Source of the DNA: Armatimonadota bacterium | GTDB lineage: Bacteria; Armatimonadota; Zipacnadia; Zipacnadales; UBA11051 | Length of the DNA stretch: 6,228 nt | Assembly: GCA_003542955.1 (NCBI GenBank) | Contig: DPJP01000288.1 | Span: 2,134 to 8,361 of the forward strand | Direction: 5' to 3' | Shown: positions 5,335 through 6,228 of the stretch, piece by piece | Numbering within the stretch: the first letter of the stretch is position 1 | Layout: each line of letters begins with the position of its first letter | Translations under genes and position numbers: made by a program | Notes under the pieces: generated by a model | Databases searched by the model: none | The model's input: only the letters and a program-made list of their open reading frames with translations | What the model was told of the DNA's origin: nothing

Positions 5335-6228
5335 GTGGAGAACCGACCTCCGGAAGACCATGAGTTGGAACCCGAGATCGAGCTCGAGGCCAACCCGTCC
5401 GCATCGGACGCAGCCGGGCCCAACCCGCCTGTGACAATAGTCTACTTCGCCGAGGACGTCCTGGCGGCGATGAAGCGGCATGCGCTCTCCGACACCGGGC
5501 ACGAGATCGCGGGGGTGCTTGTCGGGCAAGCCGGACCCGAGAGCAGTGTTGTGCTCGTGCATGCGGCCATTCCGGCCGCCAACACTCGGTCATCCGCCGG
5601 GAACGTGACCTTCACGCACGAGAGCTGGGCGCAGATCAACGAGCAACTCGACAGCCGCTACCCCGACTATGTCATAGTCGGCTGGTACCACAGCCACCCG
5701 AACTTCGGCGTGTTCCTCTCGAGCTATGACACCTTCATCCACCAGAACTTCTTCTCCGCGCCCTGGCAGATTGCGTACGTCGTCGACCCGATCCGGGGCG
5801 ACGAGGGCTGCTTTGTGTGGGAGGACGGGGAGCTTGTCCGGACCCCCAACCTGAAGATGTACATGGATGCGGAGTTCGGCGAGCCCGAGGCCGAGGAGCC
5901 CGCTTCGGTGCGCGCGCTGCCGGTCGGCGACCCGTTCACGGCCGCCGCCGACATCGAGTGCCTTACCGCGGACATCTCGAGAGCCACTCGGGCCGGTCAG
6001 CGCATCGCGTTGGGTGTGCTGGCGGTACTCGTGGCGATTGCCGTGACGCTGCAGGTCTACACAATCGGCGAGATTCTCCGGCTCCAGAAGCAGCTCAAGT
6101 CCGACACCATCGAGATCACCTCGCAGATCGAGCTGCTCGGGGGGAAGATCGCCGGACAGGCTTCACGGGGAGATGGCACCAGTATTGCACCGCCTCCGGA
6201 GGCCGGCGCGGCGCCTGAACGCCCTGCG
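5335..6228 (+). CDS. JAB/JAMM metalloisopeptidase with C-terminal TM helix and coiled coil (3' end missing)
   Basis: From a GTG at 5335 the frame is open for 298 codons to the right edge. The JAMM zinc site is complete: E57 in HEIAGVLVG, then H119-S-H121-P with seven residues to S129 and D132 (HxHx7SxxD) in GWYHSHPNFGVFLSSYD. Such enzymes cleave isopeptide or peptide bonds after a ubiquitin-like C-terminus, so this is the predicted deconjugating or processing enzyme. An acidic, proline-containing N-terminal extension (1-32) precedes the JAB domain (about 33-172), then an acidic linker (about 178-200), Arg-rich residues, one transmembrane helix (about 224-245) and a predicted short coiled coil (about 246-274, hydrophobics at I247, L250, L254, I261, L268), then a Pro/Ala/Gly-rich tail. 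The basic residues before the helix favour the JAB domain inside and the coiled coil outside. The gap after E1 is 40 bases. The start is GTG because AGGAGG is correctly spaced only from it and the first in-frame ATG (5470) would remove part of the fold. A C-terminal TM on a bacterial JAB is unusual. Confidence 0.92.
   Translation, partial: MENRPPEDHELEPEIELEANPSASDAAGPNPPVTIVYFAEDVLAAMKRHALSDTGHEIAGVLVGQAGPESSVVLVHAAIPAANTRSSAGNVTFTHESWAQINEQLDSRYPDYVIVGWYHSHPNFGVFLSSYDTFIHQNFFSAPWQIAYVVDPIRGDEGCFVWEDGELVRTPNLKMYMDAEFGEPEAEEPASVRALPVGDPFTAAADIECLTADISRATRAGQRIALGVLAVLVAIAVTLQVYTIGEILRLQKQLKSDTIEITSQIELLGGKIAGQASRGDGTSIAPPPEAGAAPERPA

Noticed and set aside
1..6228. CRISPR arrays, insertion sequences, tRNA or rRNA genes
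   Set aside because: No regularly spaced repeats, transposase motifs, terminal inverted repeats or RNA gene signatures were seen on either strand.

Overview
The window is high-GC bacterial DNA (about 60-65% G+C by eye) with sigma70-like promoters, strong Shine-Dalgarno sites, TGA-ended genes and a GTG start. The host cannot be fixed from the sequence. Bacterial E1-E2-Ubl-JAB operons of this kind, and M14 peptidases like the one here, fit an uncultured or environmental bacterium (for example Planctomycetota, Armatimonadota or Chloroflexota), but that is a guess.

Layout. The left third lies on the minus strand. It holds the 5' end of an unidentified gene running off the left edge (about 1-107), with its own extended -10 promoter, and a complete 533-codon cytoplasmic M14-type zinc carboxypeptidase (199-1800). 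A 326-base divergent intergenic region (1801-2126) carries short direct and inverted repeats and a good promoter pointing right. From there to the right edge, five plus-strand genes form one tight operon: an E2-like ubiquitin-conjugating enzyme (2127-2627), a secreted and membrane-anchored trypsin/HtrA-like serine protease without a PDZ domain (2676-3677), a 93-residue ubiquitin/YukD-like beta-grasp modifier (3733-4014), a ThiF/MoeB/E1-like activating enzyme with a C-terminal zinc-ribbon-like domain (4014-5294, overlapping the modifier gene by one base), and a JAB/JAMM isopeptidase with a C-terminal transmembrane helix and coiled coil (5335 to the edge, GTG start).

How the genes fit together. 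The operon encodes what looks like a complete bacterial ubiquitin-like conjugation cycle. The E1-like protein would adenylate the C-terminal glycine of the modifier, pass it to a cysteine (C222 is the best candidate), and hand it to the E2 (C108) for attachment to targets. The JAB protein has an intact JAMM zinc site and would remove the modifier or process it. No E3 is visible; one could lie past the right edge or be unnecessary. Two of the five products are membrane proteins with predicted opposite orientations: the serine protease domain outside with a cytosolic acidic tail, and the JAB domain inside with a coiled coil outside. That suggests a membrane-associated, possibly envelope-sensing, version of the pathway. 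The gene families are recognisable. The combination of one unprocessed Ubl ending in Ala-Ile-Gly, a single-domain E1 with a zinc ribbon, a TM-anchored JAB and a TM-anchored trypsin-like protease is the notable part of this window.
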